A stretch of DNA of 64,000 bases from contig NZ_JAMXFD010000004.1 of assembly GCF_025370875.1 (NCBI RefSeq), positions 62,001 to 126,000 of the forward strand. The letters are read 5' to 3'. The notes beneath the pieces are model-generated. The model made no database searches, was not told the DNA's origin, and worked only from the letters and a program-made list of their open reading frames with translations. Below are positions 47,010 to 56,197 of this stretch, one piece after another. Position numbers and translations under genes: made by a program. Position 1 is the stretch's first letter. Every line of letters starts with the position of its first letter. This DNA comes from Laspinema palackyanum D2c (lineage in GTDB: Bacteria; Cyanobacteriota; Cyanobacteriia; Cyanobacteriales; Laspinemataceae).

Positions 47010-47312
47010 TTATCGAATCGGATTGTGAACCGTAACCAATTTTGTGCCATCAGGAAACGTCGCTTCCACCTGCACTTCTGCCACCATTTCCGGGACGCCT
47101 TCCATCACTTCCTCCCGGGTGAGTAAGGTTGCACCATAGCTCATCAAATCGGCAACGGTTCTGCCATCTCTCGCCCCTTCTAAAATAGCAGCAGAAATAT
47201 AGGCCACAGCTTCTGGATAATTTAAAAGTAAGCCCCGATTTTTACGGCGTTCGGCAACTAACGCTGCGGTAAAAATCAATAATTTGTCTTTTTCTTGGGG
47301 AGAAAGTTGCAT
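47010..47312 (-). CDS. ureA: Urease subunit gamma
   Basis: This 100-residue small subunit starts with [14 protein letters not shown] and has [28 protein letters not shown] and the C-terminal [18 protein letters not shown], all UreA hallmarks. AAGGA stands 7 bases before the ATG. It begins 10 bp after ureD and precedes ureB, so the three form one transcript. Confidence 0.96.
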   Translation of the reverse strand: MQLSPQEKDKLLIFTAALVAERRKNRGLLLNYPEAVAYISAAILEGARDGRTVADLMSYGATLLTREEVMEGVPEMVAEVQVEATFPDGTKLVTVHNPIR

Positions 47313-47322
47313 AATAAGTCCT

Positions 47323-48186
47323 TCAAATCGGCCAAACTCGCGGAGGACAACTCGGACGGCCTATAAAACTCAGGCGCAGGAGTTGCCAAACTTCACTAAA
47401 CCAGTTTCGCACTTCTGGGGTCGAAGATCCACGATATCGACATAATAATCCGTGAGTGAGCCGGGTGACCCCAGCTTCGCCTTGGGAGAAACTTGAACGC
47501 GCTTCCCACAGCGATCGCGCTTCTTGGACCAGTTCCGGGGTCACCGGGTCCGCAATCCAGGCGAGAGTTGCCACAATGGGGAAACCGGCTAAAGCGGAGT
47601 TCGAGGCAACTGCGGATTCACTCCCCTGGAGATGTTGGCGATCGATCCACAGGGGACGACCCTGTTGCCAAATTTCCGTCTGCGATCGCCACGAGCCCTG
47701 AACAAACGTTTCCCCCCGGGCACTCCGTCCAAATCGGTTAATTTCCCACAACAAAAATCGGGCATCCGGTGCTAATTCAATCCGTAAATCTTGGCGATAA
47801 ATTGCCCCATTAAAAATAATACTTTCCTGGGGAAGCCATTCACAATAAGCCCCAGAATCGACATGAATCTGAATAGTTTGCCGTGCAACTTCACCCAGAC
47901 TGCGATAAATTTTAGCCGCCGCTGCGGTGGTAATTAAAGCATGAGCATTTTCCTGGAGATGAATCGATTGTCCCAGGGAATCACCGCCTACAATTCCCCC
48001 AGCGGTATGCAAAATTACACTATGACAAACTCCTTCCCCTTCGGGATAAAAGGGTCGCTGCATCTTGAGAGGGGCCGTCGCCTTAGCCGATACCATTTGG
48101 GTAGCTGTTCCCGATTGAGCGTAGGCTAATTCTAAGCTGCCATGCCATCCTTGAACGGCTTGATTTTCAGTCTGACTATTACTCAC
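47323..48186 (-). CDS. ureD: Urease accessory protein UreD (UreH)
   Basis: This 287-residue protein shows the UreD pattern: an N-terminal [41 protein letters not shown] and [13 protein letters not shown]. UreD binds the apo-urease and, with UreF and UreG, forms the complex that delivers nickel. It heads the ureDAB transcript. A -10-like TATAGT lies about 32 bp before the start (48218-48223, minus strand), without a clear -35. The 670 bp upstream are repeats, so the ureDAB genes may be promoted separately from urtA-E. Confidence 0.94.
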   Translation of the reverse strand: MSNSQTENQAVQGWHGSLELAYAQSGTATQMVSAKATAPLKMQRPFYPEGEGVCHSVILHTAGGIVGGDSLGQSIHLQENAHALITTAAAAKIYRSLGEVARQTIQIHVDSGAYCEWLPQESIIFNGAIYRQDLRIELAPDARFLLWEINRFGRSARGETFVQGSWRSQTEIWQQGRPLWIDRQHLQGSESAVASNSALAGFPIVATLAWIADPVTPELVQEARSLWEARSSFSQGEAGVTRLTHGLLCRYRGSSTPEVRNWFSEVWQLLRLSFIGRPSCPPRVWPI

Positions 48187-48289
48187 AAATTCTCGGATTC
48201 AGGTTACATCAAATTTAACTATAGCGTGCCGTTTGACCCGAAATCCGGTTGTCATAGTCTGTAAAAACCTGACCTGTTGCACCCTCCTC

Positions 48290-48845
48290 AAATCCGGCGG
48301 GGGTTTAAACCCCCGCCTAACAGCTAAAGTCGGTTAAAAACCGACTGAAAACACCACTGTATCAGACTTGCAGTCGGTTTTTAACCGAATGCAAGCTATG
48401 AGGCCGCCAATCGTTTAAACCCCCGCCGGTTGTCGCCAGTGTATCAGAGTTGCAGTCGGTTTTTAACCGAGTGAGATCTTGCACCATTCTCAACAACCGG
48501 CGGGGGTTTAAACCCCCGCCTAACAGCTAAAGTCGGTTAAAAACCGACTGAAAACACCACGGGATAGGACTTGCAGTCGGTTAAAAACCGAATGCAAGCG
48601 ATGAGGCCGCCAATCGTTTTAACCCCCGCCGGTTGTCGCCAGTGTATCAGAGTTGCAGTCGGTTTTTAACCGACTTGAGCTATTAGGCGGGGGTTTTAAC
48701 CCCCGCCGTAGAGGCGCTTTTATAAGCGCCTCTACAGGCTAAAAGTTTTAACCCCCGCCGGTTGTTGAGAATGGTGCAAGATGTCAGTTGAAACCGACTC
48801 GCAGCTATGAGGCCGCCAATCGTTTTAACCCCCGCCGGGTGTTGC
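48290..48845. repeat. Family A palindromic repeat cluster with a 203-bp direct repeat
   Basis: The whole gap between urtE and ureD consists of GGCGGGGG/CCCCCGCC palindromes and GTCGGTT/AACCGAC stems. A ~170- to 190-bp composite block starting CCGGCGGGGGTTTAAACC at 48294 is repeated directly at 48497 (203-bp period) with a few differences. A third partial block ends the array, with GAGGCGCTTTTATAAGCGCC near 48714. There is no gene. It divides the urea operon. Confidence 0.88.
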
Positions 48846-48855
48846 CACTTTCGGA

Positions 48856-49611
48856 TTAAACCGCTAGGAATCGTTGAATAACTTCATTACTGAGTTCTTC
48901 AGTGGAACCCGAGGCCACAATTCCTCCTTTTTGCATGGCATAATACCAATCGGCTTCTCGGACAAAATGCAAATGCTGTTCGACTAACAGGACCGAAATG
49001 CCCTTAGATTGGATAATCCGACGCACTGCCGCTTCGATTTCTAAAATAATCGAAGGTTGGATGCCTTCCGTGGGTTCATCGAGGATGAGTAAGCGAGGAT
49101 TTCCCATCAAGGCGCGGGCGATCGCCAGTTGTTGTTGTTGTCCGCCACTCAAATCTCCCCCCATCCGATGCAACATTTTGTTTAAAACCGGAAATAATTC
49201 AAAGATTTCATCAGAAATTTCCAGATTTTTAGGCCGAGTGGGTCGCGCTTCTAAGCCCAAAATTAAATTTTCTTTCACCGTTAACCGGGGAATAATTTCC
49301 CGCCCTTGGGGGACATAACCGATGCCCATTTTAGCACGGCGATCGCTCGATTTATCGATGATGGGTTGACCCTCTAAATAGATTTGTCCCTTGCGAGGTT
49401 GCAGTAATCCCATAATCGTTTTTAATAGAGTGGTTTTGCCGACCCCATTCCGTCCAATCAAGCAGACCATTTGTCCCGGGGATACGTTCAAATCCACATC
49501 CCGCAAAATGTGACTTTCTCCATAATAAACATTTAGCCCGGATACTTGTAGCATCCGATGGGGTGAGGGTTCTGTTAGGTAGGGTTTTTCTAGGTTGTCA
49601 ATTGAATTCAT
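48856..49611 (-). CDS. urtE: Urea ABC transporter ATP-binding subunit UrtE
   Basis: This is a ~251-residue ATPase of the branched-chain amino-acid/urea (HAAT) type, with Walker A GRNGVGKTT, signature LSGGQQQQLAIARAL and Walker B LLILDEPTEG. The conserved core starts at MLQVSGLNVYYGESHI; this copy has ~20 extra N-terminal residues if the ATG at 49611 is used, and the ATG at 49554 would give the usual length. It is the last of urtABCDE and lies 35 bp after urtD. Confidence 0.94.
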   Translation of the reverse strand: MNSIDNLEKPYLTEPSPHRMLQVSGLNVYYGESHILRDVDLNVSPGQMVCLIGRNGVGKTTLLKTIMGLLQPRKGQIYLEGQPIIDKSSDRRAKMGIGYVPQGREIIPRLTVKENLILGLEARPTRPKNLEISDEIFELFPVLNKMLHRMGGDLSGGQQQQLAIARALMGNPRLLILDEPTEGIQPSIILEIEAAVRRIIQSKGISVLLVEQHLHFVREADWYYAMQKGGIVASGSTEELSNEVIQRFLAV

Positions 49612-49649
49612 CAACTTTATTCTCAGTTCTTATCGGGTATTAATCTGGC

Positions 49650-50423
49650 TTATTCTTCATGTTCTTCTGTACTTCCCAAATAGACTTGAATCACTTTGGG
49701 GTCATTTTGCACTTCTTCGATACTCCCTTCACAGAGGACCGAACCCTCATGCAATACCGTGACTTTGCGGGCAATTTGTCGCACGAATTCCATATCATGT
49801 TCAATCACAATAATGGAATGACTTTGGGCCAAGGAAATCAGTAATTCCCCGGTGAGGGCGGTTTCTTCATCGGTTAAACCGGCAACGGGTTCATCAACGA
49901 GCAGTAAATCGGGAGATTGAGCCAGCAACATCCCAATTTCTAGCCATTGCTTTTCCCCGTGGGAAAGTAATCCCGAAGCAATATCTGCTTTAGCGACTAA
50001 ACCAATGGTTTCCAGCAAGGTTTTGACCGTATTATGCTCCGATGCTGGGGTCGGTTTCAGTAAAGTTTGAAATACATTTTTATTCCGATTGCAGGAAATT
50101 TCTAAATTTTCCCGAGGGGTGAGATTTAGATAAACCCGTGGAGTTTGAAATTTGCGACCAATGCCAAACCGAGCAATACTATCTTCAGAATATTTCCGCA
50201 GGTTTCGTCCTTTAAAGAAAACTTTCCCTAGGGTGGGTTTGACTTTTCCGGTAATCACATCTAAAAAGGTAGTTTTTCCGGCACCATTGGGACCAATAAT
50301 GACCCGCAACTCTCCCGTATTCATGGTGAATGTTAAGTTATTGAGGGCATTAAATCCGTCAAAACTAACGGTTAAATTTTCAATTTCTAAGATATTTTCG
50401 TTCACGGACTCTCTCTCTGACAC
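49650..50423 (-). CDS. urtD: Urea ABC transporter ATP-binding subunit UrtD
   Basis: This 257-residue HAAT-type ATPase has Walker A GPNGAGKTT, the long linker with FQTPRVYLNLTPRENLEIS, signature LLSHGEKQWLEIGMLL (LSHGE in place of LSGGQ, as in UrtD/LivG relatives) and Walker B LLLVDEPVAG. It starts at a GTG (50423); another GTG at 50405, after a GAGAGAG tract, is possible. It lies between urtC and urtE with short gaps and energises the UrtBC permease. Confidence 0.94.
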   Translation of the reverse strand: MSERESVNENILEIENLTVSFDGFNALNNLTFTMNTGELRVIIGPNGAGKTTFLDVITGKVKPTLGKVFFKGRNLRKYSEDSIARFGIGRKFQTPRVYLNLTPRENLEISCNRNKNVFQTLLKPTPASEHNTVKTLLETIGLVAKADIASGLLSHGEKQWLEIGMLLAQSPDLLLVDEPVAGLTDEETALTGELLISLAQSHSIIVIEHDMEFVRQIARKVTVLHEGSVLCEGSIEEVQNDPKVIQVYLGSTEEHEE

Positions 50424-50471
50424 TGGATGACTAGACTATTTCCCAACTCAACTCATCAGGAGTCGATGATT

Positions 50472-51722
50472 TTAAGGCTCCAGGGTTTCACGCTCCCGTT
50501 GAATTTCGGGGTCTTCTGCTAACTGGGGATAGGTAATCATATATCGCGGATGTCCGGTAATCCGGCGAAAGAAATTACCCGCTTCGGTCCGCAACCAGCC
50601 AACGATGCCATTGGGAAGAACTAAGACAACAATTAGGAAGAGTGCGCCTTGAAAAAACAGCCAAATTTCGGGGAATTGTTCACTTAAGAAACTTTTGCCG
50701 TAGTTGACTAATAAGGCTCCGAGGATGGCTCCGATTAAGGTGGCTCGACCGCCGACTGCAACCCATATTACCATTTCAATGGAAAAGGCAATATCCATTG
50801 CTCTGGGGGAAATGATACCTGCTCTGAGGGTAAATAGTGCGCCTCCGAGTCCAGCTAAAGCGGCAGAAATTGCAAAGACTAAGACTTTATATCCGGTGGG
50901 ATTGTAACCGGAAAACCGGACGCGACTTTCATCGTCGCGAATGGCAATGAGTAAACGTCCGAAACGTCCCGAGGTTAACCAGCGACAAAGGAGATAGGAA
51001 CCGGCTAATAGGATGACGGTAAGGACATAAAACCCATATTGAGTGTTTGGGTGGGAGATGGGAAATCCTAAGAGGGTTTGAAAATCTGTGAGTCCGTTGG
51101 TGCCGTTGAAGAGTTTTTGTTGTCCGTTGAAGAAGTTAAAAAAGACGATGGTAGCGGCTTGGGTAAGAATGGAGAAGTAGACGCCTCGGATGCGATTTCG
51201 GAATACGAGATATCCGAGAAAGGCGGCGAGGATGCCGGGAATTAACAGGATGGCGATCGCCGTGAAGGGAAAGGAGGAAAAGGGTCCCCAAAACCAAGGC
51301 AGTTCCGTTACTCCATAAAGTCCCATAAAATCGGGAAGTTGACTGCTGGCGGTTTCAGGAATTTGTAATTTGATATGCATGGCGATCGCATATCCCCCAA
51401 GGGCAAAAAATATCCCATGTCCCAAACTCAGCAATCCCGTATAACCCCAAATCAAATCAATCCCCAAGGCAACGATCGCCAAGGCTAAATACCGATGCAA
51501 CAAATCCAAGCGAAAATCAGACAAGAGCAGAGGCATAACGGCAATCAAGATTAAAGCAATGACCCCAATCGCCGAGAGTTCAAATAATCGCGGTTTCTGC
51601 TTCGCAACCTGATTAACCTTGCCCTGTACCTGGAGCAATTGGTCAATCCAACTGTTATTATTACCGGAGCTTTCTTTCTGTTTCTTGTCTTCCCATTTCT
51701 CTGGAAATTTATCGTGGTTCAT
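50472..51722 (-). CDS. urtC: Urea ABC transporter permease UrtC
   Basis: This 416-residue permease of the LivM type has a ~55-residue polar N-terminal extension followed by about ten membrane segments. It contains the family block GYTGLLSLGHGIFFALGGYA and GLGGALFTLRAG-IISP, with VWVAVGGRATLIGAILGALL near the end. It forms the inner-membrane channel with UrtB. The ATG at 51722 has GAGG 12 bases upstream. The gap to urtB is 36 bp, and urtD follows after 48 bp. Confidence 0.94.
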   Translation of the reverse strand: MNHDKFPEKWEDKKQKESSGNNNSWIDQLLQVQGKVNQVAKQKPRLFELSAIGVIALILIAVMPLLLSDFRLDLLHRYLALAIVALGIDLIWGYTGLLSLGHGIFFALGGYAIAMHIKLQIPETASSQLPDFMGLYGVTELPWFWGPFSSFPFTAIAILLIPGILAAFLGYLVFRNRIRGVYFSILTQAATIVFFNFFNGQQKLFNGTNGLTDFQTLLGFPISHPNTQYGFYVLTVILLAGSYLLCRWLTSGRFGRLLIAIRDDESRVRFSGYNPTGYKVLVFAISAALAGLGGALFTLRAGIISPRAMDIAFSIEMVIWVAVGGRATLIGAILGALLVNYGKSFLSEQFPEIWLFFQGALFLIVVLVLPNGIVGWLRTEAGNFFRRITGHPRYMITYPQLAEDPEIQRERETLEP

Positions 51723-51758
51723 GCCGTTTTTTTTACCTCGTTTAACTGACCTCTAAAC

Positions 51759-52916
51759 CTAGGCATCGACCGTGCGTCCTTTCTGAGGAAACAGTCCTGC
51801 TGGACGGAGTTGTAAGAACAGAATAATCAGCACAAATACCATCACTCTTGCCATGCTAGTAGTGGCAAAAAAGGTCAAAAAATTAAATAAAGCACTGTCG
51901 GGAGAAACCATTGAAATGAAAATTCCTGAACCAATAATGTAGTTCACCAATCCAATGGCAAGTGCTGCAACAACGGTTCCAATAATTTTGCCGACTCCCC
52001 CGACAACCACCACCATAAATGCATCCACAATATAGTTTTGGCCCGTATTCGGTCCAACGGAACCGAGCAAACTAATGGCACAACCGGCAATTCCAGCTAA
52101 TCCGGAACCGATCGCAAAGGTTAAGGCATCTACTTTTTGGGTGGGAATTCCCAGACAAGCACTCATGCTGCGATTTTGAGTAACGGCACGAATTCGCAAT
52201 CCCCAGGGCGATCGCAACAAAAATAAGTAAATTCCGACCACACAAACCACAGTTAAGGCAATAATAAATAACCGGACATAAGGCAATTGGAACGTGCCAA
52301 TGGGAATCCCTCCGCGCAACCAACCCGGTGCCGTCACATCCACCCCTTGTGCGCCAAACCAGGGTTGAGTGAGGGCTAGTCCAGCAGATTTGCCTAAAAT
52401 CGCACCGAGTGCCAGGGTAATTCCAGCGGAAAGAGGCAGCAAAATGGCGATCGCCCCATTACGAATCCGCTCAAAATCTGGACGCCGCTTCACCCCCCAC
52501 AATCCCCCAAAAAATAGCAGACAAAACACCCCTATTTGAAGGCACATCAGCCAACTGATACTCCGGACCAATTGTTGCAAAATCAAGCTCACGCCCCAGG
52601 TTGCCAGGAGGGTTTCCAAGGGTCGTCCATACAGGTAGCGAATCACCCCCCGTTCTAGGAGAACTCCTGCTAAAGCTGCCACTAAAAAAGCCAAAGGCAG
52701 TGCAGCAATAATATAGAACCCAAACCAGGGTTCTCCAAATCCTCTAAACACATTTTGGACAACAAATGTTGTGTACGCTCCTAGCATCATCAATTCACCA
52801 TGAGCGAGATTAATCACGCCCATAATGCCAAAGACAATGGCTAATCCTAATGCCGCAATTAATAAAACCGATCCAATGCTAAGGCCATTAAATAGGCTTT
52901 GTAAAAATAGTTCCAT
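51759..52916 (-). CDS. urtB: Urea ABC transporter permease UrtB
   Basis: This 385-residue permease of the LivH type has FGIMGVINLAHGELMMLGAY near the N terminus. It also has RAVTQNRSMSACLGI and DALTFAIGSGLAGIAGCA in the conserved cytoplasmic loop region, and a final RPAGLFPQKGR. It pairs with UrtC. The gap of 145 bp to urtA holds a strong hairpin (52966-53039) that may lower its expression relative to the binding protein. Confidence 0.94.
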   Translation of the reverse strand: MELFLQSLFNGLSIGSVLLIAALGLAIVFGIMGVINLAHGELMMLGAYTTFVVQNVFRGFGEPWFGFYIIAALPLAFLVAALAGVLLERGVIRYLYGRPLETLLATWGVSLILQQLVRSISWLMCLQIGVFCLLFFGGLWGVKRRPDFERIRNGAIAILLPLSAGITLALGAILGKSAGLALTQPWFGAQGVDVTAPGWLRGGIPIGTFQLPYVRLFIIALTVVCVVGIYLFLLRSPWGLRIRAVTQNRSMSACLGIPTQKVDALTFAIGSGLAGIAGCAISLLGSVGPNTGQNYIVDAFMVVVVGGVGKIIGTVVAALAIGLVNYIIGSGIFISMVSPDSALFNFLTFFATTSMARVMVFVLIILFLQLRPAGLFPQKGRTVDA

Positions 52917-52965
52917 TATAGGTGAGTTAAATTATCTCCACGAAGGGTTTAATTTTCTTTTACTT

Positions 52966-53039
52966 GTAATGGTTTAGAGTTTAATAGGTCAAGAAAAAAT
53001 ACTTTGACTTATCTTTACCTTCTAAACTCTAAACATTAC
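52966..53039 (-). promoter_or_regulatory. Hairpin between urtA and urtB (candidate attenuator / processing site)
   Basis: The arms 52966-52983 and 53023-53039 are reverse complements over 17 pairs with one bulged G (GTAATGGTTTAGAGTTTA facing TAAACTCTAAACATTAC). A second short stem, GTCAA/TTGAC, lies inside. In the transcript this would fold just after the urtA stop. Such hairpins commonly stabilise the binding-protein mRNA or attenuate downstream genes; that role here is inferred. Confidence 0.7.
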
Positions 53040-53061
53040 CGTTGCCAAGTTTTGGCAATTT

Positions 53062-54360
53062 TTACATCATGTACTTGCCACCTTTAGTCGGGTCTTCCCA
53101 ATTGCAGGAATAGCCCTTTGTATCTGCCACATATTGATTCCAAGGAATTGGGTCAACCGGGGCCGGGGTTTCGGAGACAATTTTAAACATTCCATCATCC
53201 CCAATTTCACCGATGCGGACCGTTTTTGAGAGGTGATGGTTATTTTGGAGGGTAACCAGACCTCCTGGAGCTTGTAAAGTTTGTCCCACAGCGGCTTTAC
53301 GGACGGCCTCAATATCATCCGCCGTTCCCGCTTTTTCCACCGCTTGTTTCCACAAATAAACCATAATATAAGCGGCTTCCATTGGGTCATTTGTCACCCG
53401 ATTTTGGCCGTATTTTGACTTAAATGCCTGAACAAACTTTTGGTTTTCGGGGGTATTTACCGATTGAAAATAATTCCAAGCGGCATAATGACCTTTGAGA
53501 TATTCAGTCCCGATCGCTCGCACTTCTTCTTCCGCAATACTCACCGACATGGTGGGATATTTGTCCGGTGTCAACCCAGCCCCTTGCATCTGTTTGAAAA
53601 AGGCCACGTTGCTGTCCCCATTGAGGGTATTAAAAATCACGCCACCATCCGGCAAAGCCGCTTGAATTTTGGTAATAATTGCGGTAACTTCCGTGCCACC
53701 GAGGGGGATATAATCTTCTCCCACGGTTTGTCCCCCTTTGGCTTCAAGTTGAGCCTTAATAATCGTATTGGCGGTACGGGGAAACACATAATCGGACCCG
53801 ACTAGAAAGAATTGCTGGCCTTTATTTTCTAACAGCCAATCCACCGCCGGTTCAATCTGTTGATTGGGGGCTGCCCCGGTATAGAAAACATTCTTAGAGC
53901 ATTCTTGCCCTTCATACTGCACGGGATACCATAACATATGACCACTCGACTCGAACACCGGCAAAACGGCCTTGCGCGAGGCGGATGTCCAGCAGCCAAA
54001 AACCGTCGCCACTTTATCCCGATCAATCAGTTTTCTGGCTTTTTCCGCAAAGGTGGGCCAATCCGACGCCCCATCTTCCACAACCGCCTGAATTTTCTTG
54101 CCGAGAACCCCGCCAGCGTTGTTAATTTCCTCGATCGCCAACTGTTCTGCATCAACGACACTTTGTTCGCTAATCGCCATCGTGCCACTTAAGGAATGGA
54201 GGATTCCCACCTTAATCGTATCTACGCCACCACCTGCCCCCGGAGTTGCTGCATCCGTTTCCGCTACATTGCCCTCGGTACAAGCTTTCAGCAGAATGCT
54301 GCTTCCTAGGGCAGCGGTACCATAAAGCAGAAATTTACGCCGTCCAAGTCGATGTGTCAT
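53062..54360 (-). CDS. urtA: Urea ABC transporter substrate-binding protein UrtA
   Basis: This 432-residue exported binding protein has an N terminus with a twin-arginine-like GRRKFLLYGTAALG and a lipobox ending ILLKAC (Cys27), pointing to a lipoprotein anchored outside the membrane. The mature part has the HAAT binding-protein start IKVGILHSLSGTMAISE, plus VVEDGASDWPTFAEKA and FTGAAPNQQ-like segments typical of UrtA. It captures urea at low concentration. It is preceded by an NtcA-type promoter and is probably the most strongly expressed gene of the operon. Confidence 0.95.
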   Translation of the reverse strand: MTHRLGRRKFLLYGTAALGSSILLKACTEGNVAETDAATPGAGGGVDTIKVGILHSLSGTMAISEQSVVDAEQLAIEEINNAGGVLGKKIQAVVEDGASDWPTFAEKARKLIDRDKVATVFGCWTSASRKAVLPVFESSGHMLWYPVQYEGQECSKNVFYTGAAPNQQIEPAVDWLLENKGQQFFLVGSDYVFPRTANTIIKAQLEAKGGQTVGEDYIPLGGTEVTAIITKIQAALPDGGVIFNTLNGDSNVAFFKQMQGAGLTPDKYPTMSVSIAEEEVRAIGTEYLKGHYAAWNYFQSVNTPENQKFVQAFKSKYGQNRVTNDPMEAAYIMVYLWKQAVEKAGTADDIEAVRKAAVGQTLQAPGGLVTLQNNHHLSKTVRIGEIGDDGMFKIVSETPAPVDPIPWNQYVADTKGYSCNWEDPTKGGKYMM

Positions 54361-54409
54361 CCTATTTTTGTACTCCTACTGGCATTGACTCGCTCCTATC
54401 AGAGCCTTG

Positions 54410-54453
54410 ATATTAAAGCGATCTTCTCAGGAACAAATTGTATTTCTGGATAC
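54410..54453 (-). promoter_or_regulatory. NtcA-activated promoter of urtA
   Basis: TGTATTTCTGGATACA (core GTAN8TAC at 54440-54453) matches the extended NtcA consensus TGTA-N8-TACA. On the minus strand, 24 bases later, stands TAATAT (54410-54415), a TAN3T -10 element. This is close to the spacing of class II NtcA promoters (about 20-24). Transcription would start near 54403, leaving a ~43-base leader before urtA. NtcA activates in response to 2-oxoglutarate under nitrogen limitation, which fits urea uptake. Confidence 0.82.
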
Positions 54454-54697
54454 AGAAATTTTCTAGGCATTCAAGCCTTAGTCCTCTGATATTTAGTCTG
54501 AGCCAATTTGTGACAATGTTGCGATTTCTAACAATTGTGAGGTCGAGGGGTAACGGTAGCTTTATGGACCTTAACATACCCTGTAAGAACCGGATTAAGA
54601 TACGCATGAGTCCCGGGATTTGCTTGCACTTGATGCGATCGCCCCCCTGAACCCCGTCTCCAATCTCGCTATAGTACCGGCACAAAAGTGCCACTTT

Positions 54698-55294
54698 TTA
54701 AACCAGATTAGCCTCAATAAAATCAATCACCCCTTGCAGTCCTTCTTGGGTCTTCAAATTAGTAAAGGTAAAGGGCCGACTGCCGCGCATTTTTTGGCTA
54801 TCCCGTTCCATCACCCCCAAATCTGCCCCCACTAAAGGGGCCAGGTCAATTTTATTAATCACTAACAAATCAGATTTGGTAATTCCTGGCCCTCCCTTGC
54901 GGGGAATTTTATCCCCAGCGGCAACATCAATCACATAAATGGTGAGATCGACTAATTCCGGGCTAAAAGTCGCCGCTAAATTATCCCCGCCACTTTCTAC
55001 AAATACCAAATCCAGGGTCAAAAACCTCCGTTCCAGTTGGGCGATCGCAGCTAAATTCAACGAGGCATCTTCTCGAATTGCTGTATGAGGACAGCCCCCC
55101 GTTTCTACCCCCATAATTCGCTCCTTTTCCAGGGCCTGCGATCGCACTAAAAATTGAGCATCTTCCTGGGTGTAAATATCATTCGTCACCACCGCCAAGT
55201 TATAGCGATCGCGCATTGCTTTACACAATGCATCCACTAACGCCGTTTTTCCTGAACCCACGGGACCCGCAATTCCGACACGAAATGAACTCAT
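54698..55294 (-). CDS. ureG: Urease accessory GTPase UreG
   Basis: This ~198-residue SIMIBI GTPase has the P-loop [11 protein letters not shown], the nickel-binding CPH in [35 protein letters not shown] and the [11 protein letters not shown] guanine-specificity motif. It hydrolyses GTP to drive nickel transfer into urease. The ATG at 55294 (MSSFRVG) is preferred over one six codons upstream (55312), because that one lies inside a short tandem repeat and the family normally starts at this point. It lies upstream of urtA on the same strand. Confidence 0.95.
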   Translation of the reverse strand: MSSFRVGIAGPVGSGKTALVDALCKAMRDRYNLAVVTNDIYTQEDAQFLVRSQALEKERIMGVETGGCPHTAIREDASLNLAAIAQLERRFLTLDLVFVESGGDNLAATFSPELVDLTIYVIDVAAGDKIPRKGGPGITKSDLLVINKIDLAPLVGADLGVMERDSQKMRGSRPFTFTNLKTQEGLQGVIDFIEANLV

Positions 55295-55307
55295 AATTAG
55301 GTTTTTT

Positions 55308-55414
55308 GTCATTGGTCTTATGTCATTGGTCTTAAGTCATTGGTCTTATGTCATTGGGTGTTCTGTTTTTTTGTCCTGATTATTCCACAATTGAAAGGAC
55401 AAAGGACAAATGAC
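55308..55414. repeat. Short tandem repeats between ureF and ureG
   Basis: GTCATTGGTCTTA(T/A) is repeated with a 14-bp period at 55308, 55322 and 55336, with a partial copy at 55350. AAAGGAC, AAAGGAC and AAATGAC heptamers follow at 55394-55414. Heptanucleotide short tandem repeats of this kind are known from cyanobacterial intergenic DNA. Confidence 0.85.
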
Positions 55415-55424
55415 CACCCTAGCT

Positions 55425-56108
55425 TCAACTTCTAAACAATCGGGAATATTGACTTTCATGCTGCATACTCGCTAAACTTAGCCCCCAAGTGCAACTGCTG
55501 AGGTCATCATCTTCTACCCTTAAAATTGTTTGAACTGCCGTCACCAAATTGGGTTGTAAATTAAATAATAGCTGTTGCCCTGCGGTTTGCCCCAGGGGAA
55601 TCAGTTTCACCCCAGCCCCAATAAAATTACAAGCCCAACTCTGTAAATATCCCAATAAAGCCACATCCGAGGGAATCTGCCAATATGAAGCAGCAATCCC
55701 GAAGGCTACTGCAAAATTACAATCCTCCTCACTCAAGGCAGTGACTTCAACTCGGTCTTCTACCGGCCAAAGCGCCATCAATAACCGCAGTAACGCATTT
55801 CCCATCTGCCAACTCTGTTGCCGCAATTCTTCCGTTTCGCGGGTTGCCGATGACCAGTGATTCCACTCCTGGACCTTTCCCCAATTGCCTGTATGGGCTG
55901 CATTTGAGGCTCTCACCATCACCGCTCCATCTAAAGAAATTGACCCTTCTCGCAATTCCCAATTCATCCAATTTTGGAGAGTTTCTGCACTGTTGACGAT
56001 GCCGCGTTCAACTAACATTTCCAACCCTTCAGAATAGCTATAAGCGCCTACAGGTAACGCCGGACTCGCCAGTTGCAACAAGGATAATAAGGAAAAATCA
56101 GTGAGCAT
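55425..56108 (-). CDS. ureF: Urease accessory protein UreF
   Basis: This 227-residue all-helical protein has the characteristic N terminus [21 protein letters not shown] and a conserved C-terminal block ([16 protein letters not shown]). UreF links UreD to UreG in the activation complex and gates GTP-dependent nickel transfer. It lies 89 bp after ureE and before ureG on the same strand. Confidence 0.94.
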   Translation of the reverse strand: MLTDFSLLSLLQLASPALPVGAYSYSEGLEMLVERGIVNSAETLQNWMNWELREGSISLDGAVMVRASNAAHTGNWGKVQEWNHWSSATRETEELRQQSWQMGNALLRLLMALWPVEDRVEVTALSEEDCNFAVAFGIAASYWQIPSDVALLGYLQSWACNFIGAGVKLIPLGQTAGQQLLFNLQPNLVTAVQTILRVEDDDLSSCTWGLSLASMQHESQYSRLFRS

Positions 56109-56197
56109 AAATTCAAAAATAATATCAGTTAATTAGTTAATTAATAGGGTATTTTATTGGGTTAAATTCAAGAAGAAACAATCTATTTGGACCGCAG

